Shown one piece after another: positions 41,196 to 49,791 of a stretch of 64,000 bases of DNA. Below the pieces are notes generated by a model. It was given only the letters and a program-made list of their open reading frames with translations, had not been told where the DNA came from and did no database searches. The translations under genes and the position numbers were made by a program. Source of the stretch: an uncultured Clostridia bacterium (GTDB lineage Bacteria; Bacillota; Clostridia; Peptostreptococcales; Anaerovoracaceae); assembly GCA_934256595.1 (NCBI GenBank), contig CAKQOW010000003.1:11677-75676 (forward strand), written 5' to 3'. The first letter of the stretch is position 1, and each line of letters opens with the position of its first letter.

Positions 41196-43037
41196 ATGTT
41201 TGATATTAAAGAAAATCTAAAAAAACTTCCCGATTCGCCGGGAGTATATATACACAAGGACAGACTTGGTGAAGTAATTTATGTAGGCAAGGCTGTGTCC
41301 CTCAGAAACAGAGTAAGGCAGTATTTTCAGAGCCAGAAAAATATGGACAGCAAGGTGTCGGCCATGGTGTCGCATATTGCTGAGTTTGAATATATAACTA
41401 CTGCAACCGAGATGGAGGCTCTGATTTTAGAGTGCAATCTTATCAAAAGATACTCTCCTAAGTACAACATACTTCTGCGGGACGACAAAACCTATCCATA
41501 TATTAAAATCACAATGAAAGAGGATTATCCGAGGATACTCAAAACAAGGCGTGTTGAAAACGACGGCGCCAGATATTTCGGACCGTATTCAGACGTGGGC
41601 GCTGTAAACCGGATAGTCGATCTGATGGGTGAAATCTACAGACTCAAAAAATGCTCCGCTCAGAGCTTTCCCAAGGATTTCAGACCATGCCTAAACTATC
41701 ATATAGAACAGTGCAGAGGCATCTGTACCGGTAATGTATCCAAAGCTGAGTACAGGGAGTCTGTAAACCGGGTGGCAGAGTTTCTCAGCGGCAGCACAAA
41801 ACCTCTTGTAAATGAAATGAAATCAAAGCTTGAGGCTGCGGCGGAGCAGCTTGATTTTGAGACGGCTGCAAAATACAGAGACAATATCATGGCGCTGGAG
41901 GCTATAAATGAGAAGCAGAGAGTTGTACTCAGAAGCGACAAGGATATGGATATAATTCTGACGCTGAGAGGCAGAGAGGACTCCTTTATAGTTGTATTCT
42001 ATGTCAGAGACGGCAAGCTCAGCGGCAGAGAAAACTTCGAGATGCATACAGAGGGAGAGGAAACTCCGGGAGATATGATAAGCTCGTTTATCAAGCAGTA
42101 CTACGGAGAGCTGACTTCGGGACCAAGAGAAATCCTTACAGAGGAGGCGCTTTCCGATGCGGATATCCTGTCAGATTATCTGTCACAATTGTGGGGCAGA
42201 AAGACTGCTGTGTTTATGCCGCTCAAGGGTGAAAAAAAAGCCATACTTGACCTCGCCAGAAAAGATGTTGTCGAAATGGCAAAGACCATAGATGACAGAG
42301 CAGAGGCAAGGCAGGAGAGAGAGGACTCTCTCAGAAAACAGATAGATGCCGTATATTCCTGCCTGAACGCCGGACCTCACGGCTACAGGGTGGAGGCCTA
42401 TGATATCTCCGATATCAACGGTGTGGATTCTGTGGGAGCTATGGTTGTGTTTGACGGAAGCCGCAGGGTCAAAAAAGACTACAGAAGATTTAAAGTTAAA
42501 ACCGTTGAGGGCCCCGATGACTACGGCAGCATGCAGGAGGTTCTGTACAGAAGATTTAAGAGGGCAAAGACCGGTGACAGCTCTTTTAACACATACCCGG
42601 ATATGCTCTTTATAGACGGGGGCAAGGGTCATGTTGCCGCTGCAAATAAGGTTCTGCGGGCTATGAAGTTAGATATACCTGTGTTTGGCATGGCAAAGGA
42701 CGACAGCCACAGAACCAAGGAACTCGTCTATGAAAAAAACGGCGAGTTTAATACGATACAGATAAAGGACAGCCCGCTGCTCTTTAAATATGTGGGAAAT
42801 ATTCAGGAAGAGGTTCACAGGTTTGCAATAGACTATCACAGGACACTTCGAACAAAGAATATGCTTACCTCGGTACTTGACGAGATAGAGGGCATAGGGC
42901 CTGTCAAAAGAAACAGCCTTCTTGCATATTTTGGCAGTGTTGACAGAATAAAAGCCGCAAAGGCGGAAGAACTTGTTAAAGTTGACGGAATAACAGAAAA
43001 AAATGCTCAAAATATATTGAAATATTTTCGGGGATAA
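41196..43037 (+). CDS. uvrC: UvrABC excinuclease subunit C
   Basis: This 613-residue nuclease makes both incisions in nucleotide-excision repair. It has a GIY-YIG domain (DSPGVYIHKDRLGEVIYVGKAVSLRNRVRQYF), a UVR helix pair (AAAEQLDFETAAKYRD), an RNase-H-like domain (YDISDINGVDSVGAMVVF) and C-terminal HhH motifs (EIEGIGPVKRNSLLAYFGSVDRI). The ATG at 41196 is preferred over one at 41178, because the latter sits inside the dacF terminator stem and the family starts with MFDIKENL. No good ribosome site precedes either. Confidence 0.94.
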   Translation: MFDIKENLKKLPDSPGVYIHKDRLGEVIYVGKAVSLRNRVRQYFQSQKNMDSKVSAMVSHIAEFEYITTATEMEALILECNLIKRYSPKYNILLRDDKTYPYIKITMKEDYPRILKTRRVENDGARYFGPYSDVGAVNRIVDLMGEIYRLKKCSAQSFPKDFRPCLNYHIEQCRGICTGNVSKAEYRESVNRVAEFLSGSTKPLVNEMKSKLEAAAEQLDFETAAKYRDNIMALEAINEKQRVVLRSDKDMDIILTLRGREDSFIVVFYVRDGKLSGRENFEMHTEGEETPGDMISSFIKQYYGELTSGPREILTEEALSDADILSDYLSQLWGRKTAVFMPLKGEKKAILDLARKDVVEMAKTIDDRAEARQEREDSLRKQIDAVYSCLNAGPHGYRVEAYDISDINGVDSVGAMVVFDGSRRVKKDYRRFKVKTVEGPDDYGSMQEVLYRRFKRAKTGDSSFNTYPDMLFIDGGKGHVAAANKVLRAMKLDIPVFGMAKDDSHRTKELVYEKNGEFNTIQIKDSPLLFKYVGNIQEEVHRFAIDYHRTLRTKNMLTSVLDEIEGIGPVKRNSLLAYFGSVDRIKAAKAEELVKVDGITEKNAQNILKYFRG

Positions 43038-43082
43038 TATATAGTAAAGTCTAAGAAATTAACAATTCGGAGGAATATTAAA

Positions 43083-43370
43083 ATGGCAGATAACAAATCA
43101 AAGGGATACAATGATGGCATAGATGAAGAAGCTGAATTTATCACACTTGAATTCGATGACGGTGATGAGGTTGAATGTGAGATTATGGGTGTATTCGAAG
43201 CAGCAGGCAAAGAATATATCGCTTTAATACCTGATGACGGCACAGACGATGTATATATCTACGGCTACAAGGAAGTAGGCGAAGATGAATACGACCTCGT
43301 TGACATTGACGATGCAGAGTTTGAAATCGCAGTGGCAGAATTTGATAAGATTGTAGCTCAGGAAGCTTAA
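43083..43370 (+). CDS. DUF1292-family protein
   Basis: This very acidic 95-residue protein has the DUF1292 pattern (ITLEFDDGDEVECEIMGVFEAAGKEYIALIPDD, then YIYGYKEVGEDEYDLVDIDDAEFE). The family is widespread in Firmicutes, often near yrrK/yrzL-type genes, and has no known role. GGAGGAAT precedes the ATG. It stands between uvrC and a terminator pair. Confidence 0.88.
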   Translation: MADNKSKGYNDGIDEEAEFITLEFDDGDEVECEIMGVFEAAGKEYIALIPDDGTDDVYIYGYKEVGEDEYDLVDIDDAEFEIAVAEFDKIVAQEA

Positions 43371-43748
43371 TTAATAAGCTGTAATTAAATGCTGCCGATC
43401 CGGCAGCTTAATCAGAAATTAAACAGACAACTGAAAGGATATTCGAATCTTTTTCAGTTGTCTTTCTGTTTTTTGCGGCGCTGCTGAAATCTGATATATA
43501 GATATATATAATAGAAGCTTTATTTTGGCAAAGCATATATTTCGGATTTGCGGCTGAAATGTGAGATTGAAGTACAATCTGGCTGTGAAACAGTACATAT
43601 GTGCTGAAGATTATGAGTATAAGGGGGATTTGTGCTGTTTTTTTGCTCTCTAAATGAAAAATAGGCAGAAACACTTGACGACTGTGGCAAAAGTGTGGTA
43701 AACTTAGTGCATATTAAGGCAGAAGAGTGCCAAAAGGAGATCAATTTT
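43371..43748 (+). other. Intergenic region with two hairpins and an NlpC/P60 promoter
   Basis: This 378-base gap contains a small hairpin GCTGCCG/CGGCAGC (43391-43407) and a strong terminator GACAACTGAAA/TTTCAGTTGTC (43426-43462) followed by TTTCTGTTTTTT. A promoter lies at 43675-43704 with TTGACG, an 18-base spacer and TAAACT. The AT-rich part between (43490-43660) shows no gene or recognised RNA. Confidence 0.55.
43675..43704 (+). promoter_or_regulatory. Promoter of the NlpC/P60 gene
   Basis: TTGACG (43675-43680) and TAAACT (43699-43704) with 18-base spacing, about 45 bases before the start codon. Confidence 0.6.
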
Positions 43749-44669
43749 ATGAAATCGAAGCTATTAGCAATAACTCTTTCATTAGCAATAATATTCACAA
43801 TGGGAATTTACACACCTGCATTTGGTGCAGAGGATATATCAAACGATGAAGCACAGACACAGATAGAACTTGACGGAGAGGTTGATACAGACCCTGCCGA
43901 TGAGGACGAAATAGACGAAGGATTTGAAGACGGCGACGAAGACGCGGACGCTCCTGTAGAGGAAGAGGACGATCCGATTGAACTTGATGCACCGTCAAAG
44001 GTTAAGGCAAAGGCTCTTGGCAAAAGCTCAATCAAAATCACATGGTCGGCTGTAGACGGAGCAGAGGGCTACAAGGTTTACTGCTACAACAAGTCAAGCC
44101 ATACATACAAGAGAATTGCAACTGTGAAGGACAGAGACTATACTCACAAGGGTCTTGCCGCAGACACAAGAAAAGTTTACAAGGTTGCAGCATACGCTCA
44201 CGATGACAGCGGCAAAGAAGTAGTAGGCGACAAATCCAAAAAGGCAAGCGCAACCACTGATGATAACGATGACGTGACAAAGCTTATGAAAACAGCAAAG
44301 AGCAAGCTGGGCTGCTCATACCGCGCAGGAGCTCAGGGACCAAGCAGCTTTGACTGTTCAGGATTTGTATACTACACTTTCAAGAAATCAGATGTAGGCA
44401 AAAAGACAGTTATAAGGTCATCTGCTCAGGGACAGTATGCATCACTTAAGAAATACAGCGTTGGCAAGAATATGGCAAACGCTAAGGTAGGAGATATAAT
44501 ATTCTTCTCAGCAAGCGGCACAACATCAGGAATTAACCACGTTGGTATATATGCCGGAGGCGGCAAGGTGGTACATGCAGGTTCATACAGAACAGGCGTA
44601 TGCTACGGCAAAATCAGCCAGCTTTCAAATTACGGACGTAAGGTTTGTGCAATAGTAAGAAACGTATAA
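43749..44669 (+). CDS. Secreted NlpC/P60 cell-wall hydrolase with fibronectin type III domain
   Basis: This 306-residue secreted protein has a signal peptide (1-27, cut after FGA) and an acidic low-complexity linker (about 30-80, rich in Asp/Glu). A fibronectin type III domain (about 80-165: APSKVKAKALGKSSIKITW) and a C-terminal NlpC/P60 domain (about 180-306) follow. Catalytic Cys is in GPSSFDCSGFVYYTF and His in GINHVGIYAGGGKVVHAG. It cleaves peptide stems of peptidoglycan. AAGGAG lies before the ATG. It is a single-gene unit with its own promoter and terminator. Confidence 0.93.
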   Translation: MKSKLLAITLSLAIIFTMGIYTPAFGAEDISNDEAQTQIELDGEVDTDPADEDEIDEGFEDGDEDADAPVEEEDDPIELDAPSKVKAKALGKSSIKITWSAVDGAEGYKVYCYNKSSHTYKRIATVKDRDYTHKGLAADTRKVYKVAAYAHDDSGKEVVGDKSKKASATTDDNDDVTKLMKTAKSKLGCSYRAGAQGPSSFDCSGFVYYTFKKSDVGKKTVIRSSAQGQYASLKKYSVGKNMANAKVGDIIFFSASGTTSGINHVGIYAGGGKVVHAGSYRTGVCYGKISQLSNYGRKVCAIVRNV

Positions 44670-44681
44670 ATTTAAAATCAC

Positions 44682-44712
44682 CAGCCTGTGTGGACTTCAC
44701 GCAGGCTGTTTT
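44682..44712 (+). terminator. Terminator after the NlpC/P60 gene
   Basis: CAGCCTG (44682-44688) pairs with CAGGCTG (44702-44708), then TTTT. Confidence 0.65.
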
Positions 44713-44726
44713 GGTATGGAGGAAAT

Positions 44727-45839
44727 ATGCAGTACAGAAATATAACAGACGGCAGAATATCTGCGCTGGGGCTTGGAGGCCTTAGATTTCCCGAGCAGGA
44801 GGGAAGACCGGGGATTATCGACAGAGCTAAGGCGCAGCCCATTGTAGATGCGGCAATTTCCTGCGGTATCAACTGTTTTGACACGGCATATTCATATCAG
44901 GACGGAGACTCCGAAAGGTTTCTTGGAGAGGCGCTTGCGGGATATCCGAGAGATGAATATCTGCTTTCTACTAAATTTTATGTAGCCTGCAGCGATGATA
45001 TAGAGGCGGTGTTTGAGGAGCAGCTTGAAAGATGCCGTACAGACTACTTTGACTTCTATATGCTTCACTGTCTTGACGAAGAGACCATAGAGCCGTATAT
45101 GGATAAGGACAGGGACTATCTCGGTTATCTTATCAGACAGAAAGAGGCGGGGCGCATCAGAAATCTTGGCTTTTCATCACATGCAAAGCCTGAAACACTT
45201 AAACGGTTTCTGGACCGGTATGATAAATTCGATATGGCGCTGATACAGCTTAACTATCTTGACTGGAAGCTGCTTGACGGCTGCAGCCAGTATGAAATAC
45301 TCAAAGACCATAATATACCGGTATGGGTAATGGAGCCTATGAAAGGCGGAATTCTTTCTGTTCTAAATGAAGAAGCGGCAGGCATATTAAAATCGGCGGC
45401 GCCGACGGCGAGCATCCCGTCGTGGAGCTTCAGATTTCTGCACAGCCTAGATAATGTGCAGACAGTGTTAAGCGGTATGTCCTCGGTTGAGCAGGTAAAA
45501 GAGAATGCAGAGCTGTTTGACAGACTCAGGCCTCTTGACGAAAACGAAATGAAAACACTGATGAGAGCCTCTGATGTGTTTCTGAGGAGTATGGGAGCTC
45601 CGTGCTCAGGCTGCGGGTATTGCGGCGGCATATGTCCTGAGGGAATTGATATTCCCCTTATGATACAGGCCTTTAATGAACACAGCGTAGGCGGGGAAAC
45701 ATGGAAAATAGGCGGGCTTTCAGGCGCAGCAGCAGCTTCCGGATGTATCGGCTGCGGAGCCTGCGTGAAGCGATGTCCCCAGAATATACAGATACCTGAA
45801 ATTATGAGGCAAATTACGCAGAAGCAGGGCGATTTTTAG
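44727..45839 (+). CDS. Aldo/keto reductase with C-terminal 4Fe-4S ferredoxin motifs
   Basis: This 370-residue protein has an aldo/keto reductase barrel (about 1-270: RISALGLGGLRFPEQEG, GINCFDTAYSYQDGDSE with catalytic Tyr, YFDFYMLHCLDEE). A C-terminal clostridial-type iron-sulfur part contains CSGCGYCGGICPEGI (about 290-304) and CIGCGACVKRCPQNI (about 343-357), enough for two clusters. This is the COG1453 layout; the physiological substrate of the group is not defined. The ATG at 44727 follows TGGAGGA. Confidence 0.92.
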   Translation: MQYRNITDGRISALGLGGLRFPEQEGRPGIIDRAKAQPIVDAAISCGINCFDTAYSYQDGDSERFLGEALAGYPRDEYLLSTKFYVACSDDIEAVFEEQLERCRTDYFDFYMLHCLDEETIEPYMDKDRDYLGYLIRQKEAGRIRNLGFSSHAKPETLKRFLDRYDKFDMALIQLNYLDWKLLDGCSQYEILKDHNIPVWVMEPMKGGILSVLNEEAAGILKSAAPTASIPSWSFRFLHSLDNVQTVLSGMSSVEQVKENAELFDRLRPLDENEMKTLMRASDVFLRSMGAPCSGCGYCGGICPEGIDIPLMIQAFNEHSVGGETWKIGGLSGAAAASGCIGCGACVKRCPQNIQIPEIMRQITQKQGDF

Positions 45840-45892
45840 AAAAAAGTCCTTGCTTTCGATATGCTTTTGTGATAAAATCTTTTTGTTTATTA

Positions 45893-45958
45893 CGGGCGGT
45901 CCTCTGGTTTGGATCAGAATTTCACCAAGAACGTCTTGGAGGGAAGGAGGAAATATAC
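45893..45958 (+). promoter_or_regulatory. Candidate L19 leader RNA upstream of rplS
   Basis: The 66 bases before rplS contain a hairpin CCAAG/CTTGG (45930-45944) and a TCCTC (45899-45903) that could pair with the GGAGGGA/AAGGAGG ribosome-site region. It occupies the place where Firmicutes carry an autoregulatory L19 leader. The full consensus cannot be confirmed by eye. Confidence 0.4.
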
Positions 45959-45960
45959 TC

Positions 45961-46302
45961 ATGGATGTATTACAGGCAATAACTCAGGAATACAAAAAGA
46001 ATGATATCCCTGCATTTGGTGTTGGCGATACAGTTAAAGTCCACATCAAAATCAAAGAAGGATCAAGAGAAAGAATCCAGATTTTCGAAGGTTTTGTTTT
46101 AAAGAAACAGAACGGCGGCATCGGCGAAACTTTTACAGTTAGAAGAATTGCTTCAGGTGTAGGAGTTGAAAAGACATTCCCGCTTCATTCACCAAAGATT
46201 GAGAAAATCGAAGTAGTAAGAGAAGGCGCAGTAAGAAGAGCTAAACTTAACTACATGCGTGAAAGAACAGGTAAGTCAGCTAAGATCAAAGCTAAGAAAT
46301 AA
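45961..46302 (+). CDS. rplS: Ribosomal protein L19
   Basis: This 113-residue 50S protein is complete from MDVLQAITQEYKKNDIPAFGVGDTVKVHIKIKEG to YMRERTGKSAKIKAKK. The IFEGFVLKKQNGGIGETFTVRRIASGVGVEKTFPLHSPKIEKI core is characteristic. The ATG at 45961 has AAGGAGGAAA upstream; longer frames run into the leader. It is followed by a terminator, then rbgA and rnhB. In many Firmicutes it is preceded by rimM-trmD, which are absent here. Confidence 0.98.
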   Translation: MDVLQAITQEYKKNDIPAFGVGDTVKVHIKIKEGSRERIQIFEGFVLKKQNGGIGETFTVRRIASGVGVEKTFPLHSPKIEKIEVVREGAVRRAKLNYMRERTGKSAKIKAKK

Positions 46303-46307
46303 TTTTG

Positions 46308-46333
46308 AAGGGAACCTTTTGGTTCCCTTTTTT
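46308..46333 (+). terminator. Terminator after rplS
   Basis: GGGAACC (46310-46316), a TTTT loop and GGTTCCC (46321-46327) then TTTTTT form a textbook hairpin 8 bases after the stop. It allows high rplS expression with reduced read-through to rbgA. Confidence 0.88.
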
Positions 46334-46346
46334 ACGCGAGGTAATT

Positions 46347-47183
46347 ATGATAGAATCAATAAACTGGTATCCGGGTCATATGAAAAAAACCCGCGAGCTT
46401 ATCAGCGAAAACCTGAAGCTTGTGGATATGGTTATAGAGGTTATAGATGCGAGAATACCCGTTTCAAGCCGTAACCCTATAATTGATGAGATAGTAGGCA
46501 AAAAACCGAGAATTGTGCTGCTCAACAAAAGCGACCTGTCGGATGCTGCCCAGAACAGAGCGTGGGGAGAGCATTTTGAGGCGCAGGGGTATTACGGTAT
46601 GGCAATGAACTGTATGAGCGGCGGCGGAGTCAAGGAGCTTTTCAGACTGCTGGAGCGCCTTAAGGCTGACAAAAACAAAGAACAGGTCAGAAACAAGCCG
46701 TTCAGACTTATGATAGTCGGAGTACCCAATGTGGGCAAATCCTCTCTCATAAACCGCATGACCGGCAAAAAAAGCACCAAAACCGGAGACAGACCGGGAG
46801 TTACAAAGGGCAAGCAGTGGCTGACCCTTTCAAACGGTATGCAGCTTCTTGATACACCGGGAATACTGTGGCCTAAATTTGAAGACCCCAAGGCGGGACT
46901 TGACCTTGCTTTCTGCGGCTCGATTAAAGACGAGATACTCGATACTGCAACCCTCGCCCTTGAGCTTATCAAGGTGCTGCAGGCAGAATATCCAGAGCAG
47001 CTTATGGCAAGATACAAGATAGATGAAATCTGTGAGGAAGCCCTTGATACTATGGAGGCCATAGCGGTCAAAAGAGGCTGGATACTGTCGGGCAAACGAA
47101 TAGATTACGAGAGATGCGGCAGGACTATTTTAGATGAGTTCAGAGCAGGCCTCATAGGCAGAATAACATTAGAGAAGATTTAA
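46347..47183 (+). CDS. rbgA: Ribosome biogenesis GTPase RbgA (YlqF)
   Basis: This 278-residue GTPase has circularly permuted motifs: G4 NKSD near residue 60, then G1 GVPNVGKSS (about 128-136), G2/G3 with DTPGIL. The NTPGILWPK segment and the C-terminal RNA-binding region (about 220-278) follow. It starts with the family-typical MIESINWYPGHMKK. RbgA is needed for late 50S assembly. The longer frame overlaps the rplS terminator, so ATG 46347 (GCGAGG upstream) is used. It is followed one base later by rnhB. Confidence 0.95.
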   Translation: MIESINWYPGHMKKTRELISENLKLVDMVIEVIDARIPVSSRNPIIDEIVGKKPRIVLLNKSDLSDAAQNRAWGEHFEAQGYYGMAMNCMSGGGVKELFRLLERLKADKNKEQVRNKPFRLMIVGVPNVGKSSLINRMTGKKSTKTGDRPGVTKGKQWLTLSNGMQLLDTPGILWPKFEDPKAGLDLAFCGSIKDEILDTATLALELIKVLQAEYPEQLMARYKIDEICEEALDTMEAIAVKRGWILSGKRIDYERCGRTILDEFRAGLIGRITLEKI

Positions 47184-47184
47184 T

Positions 47185-47835
47185 ATGAAAAAAGAAGAAA
47201 GAGAAAAGCTTTTAAAACAGAAGCTTATAGATATGTCGGTATACGAAAAGCAGCTTTATGCAGGAGGAATAACCACCGTTGCGGGAGTTGACGAGGTGGG
47301 AAGAGGACCTCTGGCAGGACCTGTCCTTGCAGCCTGCGCAGTGCTTCCTGCGGACTGGGATATACCGGGACTTGACGACTCCAAAAAACTGTCCGAAAAA
47401 AAACGAAACGAAATGTTTCAGATTATCTCAGACAGAGCCCTTGCAATCGGCATAGGCATGGAGGACAACAATACCATAGATGAAATCAATATATTGAATG
47501 CGACCAAACAGGCCATGAGGCAGGCTGTGGCAGAGGCGGAGAAACAGCTGGGAGAGGCAATAGGTCATATACTTGTCGATGCTGTGACAATAGACGGCAT
47601 AGACAATGAGCAGACGGCCATTATCAAGGGCGATGCCAAAAGCATATCCATAGCGGCAGCTTCGATAATAGCCAAGGTCACAAGGGATAATATGATGAAA
47701 GAATACGCCTTAGAGTATCCGCACTATGCCTTTGAGAGCAACAAGGGGTACGGGACAAAGGCGCATTATCAGGGAATTAATGAGCATGGCATCACGCCGA
47801 TACACAGAAAGACGTTTCTCAAGGGAATTTTGTAA
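47185..47835 (+). CDS. rnhB: Ribonuclease HII
   Basis: This 216-residue enzyme cleaves RNA in RNA-DNA hybrids, including single ribonucleotides. Active-site residues appear in AGVDEVGRGPLAGPV (Asp-Glu), LDDSKKLSEKKR and HILVDAVTID (third Asp). IKGDAKSISIAAASIIAKVTRD is the usual signature. It follows rbgA with a one-base gap, as in Bacillus (ylqF-rnhB). Confidence 0.96.
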   Translation: MKKEEREKLLKQKLIDMSVYEKQLYAGGITTVAGVDEVGRGPLAGPVLAACAVLPADWDIPGLDDSKKLSEKKRNEMFQIISDRALAIGIGMEDNNTIDEINILNATKQAMRQAVAEAEKQLGEAIGHILVDAVTIDGIDNEQTAIIKGDAKSISIAAASIIAKVTRDNMMKEYALEYPHYAFESNKGYGTKAHYQGINEHGITPIHRKTFLKGIL

Positions 47836-47876
47836 TTCCTATTGAAAAAATATACCATAGATGATAAGATAACCTT

Positions 47877-47975
47877 GTTATATGACTGACGGAAGTGGAA
47901 TTAACCACATGGAATATGACATAAGATGAGCCGACCGTCTGGGCTGGAGCCGGGACACATTGGCTCTTTTTTAAA
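47877..47975 (+). promoter_or_regulatory. ZTP riboswitch (pfl motif) with terminator controlling fhs
   Basis: The aptamer core is seen as GACGGAAGTGG...CCACATGGAA (47888-47914) and the highly conserved GAGCCGACCGTCTGGGC (47928-47944). A terminator GAGCC/GGCTC (47947-47951 with 47962-47966) follows, then TTTTTT. ZTP riboswitches sense the folate-deficiency signal ZTP/ZMP and switch on one-carbon genes. The downstream gene fhs is a classic target. Confidence 0.85.
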
Positions 47976-48000
47976 GTTAGTTTCGTTAAGGAGAAAAACA

Positions 48001-49677
48001 ATGGAGATAAAAACTGACATTCAGATCGCACAGGAAGCGCAGATGACAAACATCAGAGCTATAGCGGCTGCTGCCGGAATTGATGAGAGATACCTTGAAA
48101 TGTACGGCAACTACAAGGCGAAGGTTGATTACAATATGCTTTCAGAGTATGCCGACACACCTGACGGCAAGCTGGTACTGGTTACGGCCATATCGCCGAC
48201 ACCTGCGGGAGAGGGCAAGACCACCACTACAGTAGGCCTTACAGATGCGCTTAAGGCAAAGGACATAAATGTAATGGCTGCACTGAGAGAGCCGTCACTG
48301 GGACCTGTTTTCGGAGTTAAAGGCGGAGCTGCAGGAGGCGGTTACGCGCAGGTTGTTCCCATGGAGGACATAAATCTTCACTTTACGGGAGATATGCACG
48401 CTATAGGTATTGCAAACAACCTTATAGCGGCCTGCCTTGACAATCATATTCAGCAGGGCAACGCTCTCGGAATAGATGTCAAGAAGATTACCTGGAAAAG
48501 AGTCGTTGATATGAACGACAGACAGCTCAGAAACGTTATCGACGGCATAGGCGGCAGAATGCAGGGCGTACCGAGAGAGGACGGCTTTGAGATAACTGTT
48601 GCATCGGAAATAATGGCGATACTCTGTCTTTCAAAGAACATAGATGACCTTAAAGAAAGAGTTGCGAAGATTACGGTAGGCTATACCTGTGACGACAGCC
48701 CTGTAACCGTAAGAGATTTAAAAATACAGGGAGCTGTGGCGGCTGTGCTTAAGGACGCCCTCAAGCCTAATCTGGTGCAGACTCTTGAACATACGCCTGT
48801 ATTTATTCACGGCGGGCCTTTTGCAAATATTGCTCACGGCTGCAATTCGATAATGGCGACAAAAATGGCGCTTAAGCTGGCAGATGTTGTAGTGACAGAG
48901 GCAGGCTTTGCCGCTGACCTTGGAGCTGAGAAGTTCCTTGACATCAAATGCCGCAAAGCAGGACTTACACCTGCGGCGGTAGTTATCGTTGCAACTGTCA
49001 GAGCCCTTAAATATCACGGCGGAGTTGCAAAGAACGACCTTGGAGCCGAAAACCTTGAAGCTCTCGAAAAGGGACTTCCTAACCTGCTTCAGCACGTGGA
49101 GAATATAACTCAGCAGTTCAGGCTGCCTGCAGTTGTCGCAATCAACAGATTTCCTACAGATACAGAGGCGGAGCTTGCTCTGGTTGAGGACAGGTGCAGA
49201 GAGCTTGGCGTTAATGTTGCGCTGTCAGAGGTATGGGGCAAGGGCGGCAAAGGCGGCGAGGCGCTTGCAGACGAGGTGTTAAGACTTATAGAGCAGCCTA
49301 ACGATTTCACATATATATATGAAGATGATATGTCAATCGAAGAGAAAATATCAGCAATAGCTTCAAAGATATACAGAGCCGACAGAGTTATATATACTCC
49401 TGCCGCAAAGAAGCAGCTTGCTACTATTAAGAGCCTTGGAGTTGAGGATCTGCCTGTATGTATGGCAAAGACACAGTTCAGCTTTTCTGACGATCCGTCA
49501 AAGCTGGGAGCGCCGAGAGGCTTTGATATTACAATCAAGGACATCAAGGCATGCACGGGCGCAGGCTTCATAGTTGCCAAGACAGGCGATATTATGACTA
49601 TGCCGGGACTTCCTAAGGTGCCTGCAGCAGAAAAAATAGATATAGACAGCACAGGTAAAATTTCAGGTCTGTTCTAA
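48001..49677 (+). CDS. fhs: Formate--tetrahydrofolate ligase
   Basis: This 558-residue enzyme makes 10-formyl-THF from formate, ATP and THF. Motifs are TAISPTPAGEGKTTTTVGLTDAL (P-loop-like), LREPSLGPVFGVKGGAAGGGYAQVVPMEDINLHFTGD and GGPFANIAHGCNS. The ATG at 48001 follows AAGGAG; longer frames lie in the riboswitch. With FchA and FolD, encoded 1.3 kb downstream, it forms the methyl-branch sequence used in C1 supply or acetogenesis. Expression is expected to rise when folate cofactors are short, via the ZTP riboswitch. Confidence 0.97.
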   Translation: MEIKTDIQIAQEAQMTNIRAIAAAAGIDERYLEMYGNYKAKVDYNMLSEYADTPDGKLVLVTAISPTPAGEGKTTTTVGLTDALKAKDINVMAALREPSLGPVFGVKGGAAGGGYAQVVPMEDINLHFTGDMHAIGIANNLIAACLDNHIQQGNALGIDVKKITWKRVVDMNDRQLRNVIDGIGGRMQGVPREDGFEITVASEIMAILCLSKNIDDLKERVAKITVGYTCDDSPVTVRDLKIQGAVAAVLKDALKPNLVQTLEHTPVFIHGGPFANIAHGCNSIMATKMALKLADVVVTEAGFAADLGAEKFLDIKCRKAGLTPAAVVIVATVRALKYHGGVAKNDLGAENLEALEKGLPNLLQHVENITQQFRLPAVVAINRFPTDTEAELALVEDRCRELGVNVALSEVWGKGGKGGEALADEVLRLIEQPNDFTYIYEDDMSIEEKISAIASKIYRADRVIYTPAAKKQLATIKSLGVEDLPVCMAKTQFSFSDDPSKLGAPRGFDITIKDIKACTGAGFIVAKTGDIMTMPGLPKVPAAEKIDIDSTGKISGLF

Positions 49678-49697
49678 AAATTTATATAGCGTGAATA

Positions 49698-49735
49698 AAT
49701 CTCCGGAGCCGGTTAAAAGCTTCGGAGATTTTTTG
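49698..49735 (+). terminator. Terminator after fhs
   Basis: AATCTCCG (49698-49705) pairs with CGGAGATT (49723-49730), then TTTT. It separates fhs from the DUF3990 pair. Confidence 0.75.
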
Positions 49736-49757
49736 TGTAGGCAGAACCGTTTGTATT

Positions 49758-49766
49758 TGGTATAAT
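49758..49766 (+). promoter_or_regulatory. Extended -10 promoter of the DUF3990 pair
   Basis: TGGTATAAT (49758-49766) has a perfect -10 box with the upstream TG of extended promoters and no clear -35 box. The start codon lies 26 bases on, so the leader is short. It follows the fhs terminator, so the pair is independently expressed. Confidence 0.6.
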
Positions 49767-49791
49767 ATTGATAGCAGGGGAGGATATATGA

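Noticed and set aside
43490..43660. A structured regulatory RNA in the gap before the NlpC/P60 gene
   Set aside because: AT-rich with no conserved motif of known riboswitches; only the terminators and a promoter can be supported.
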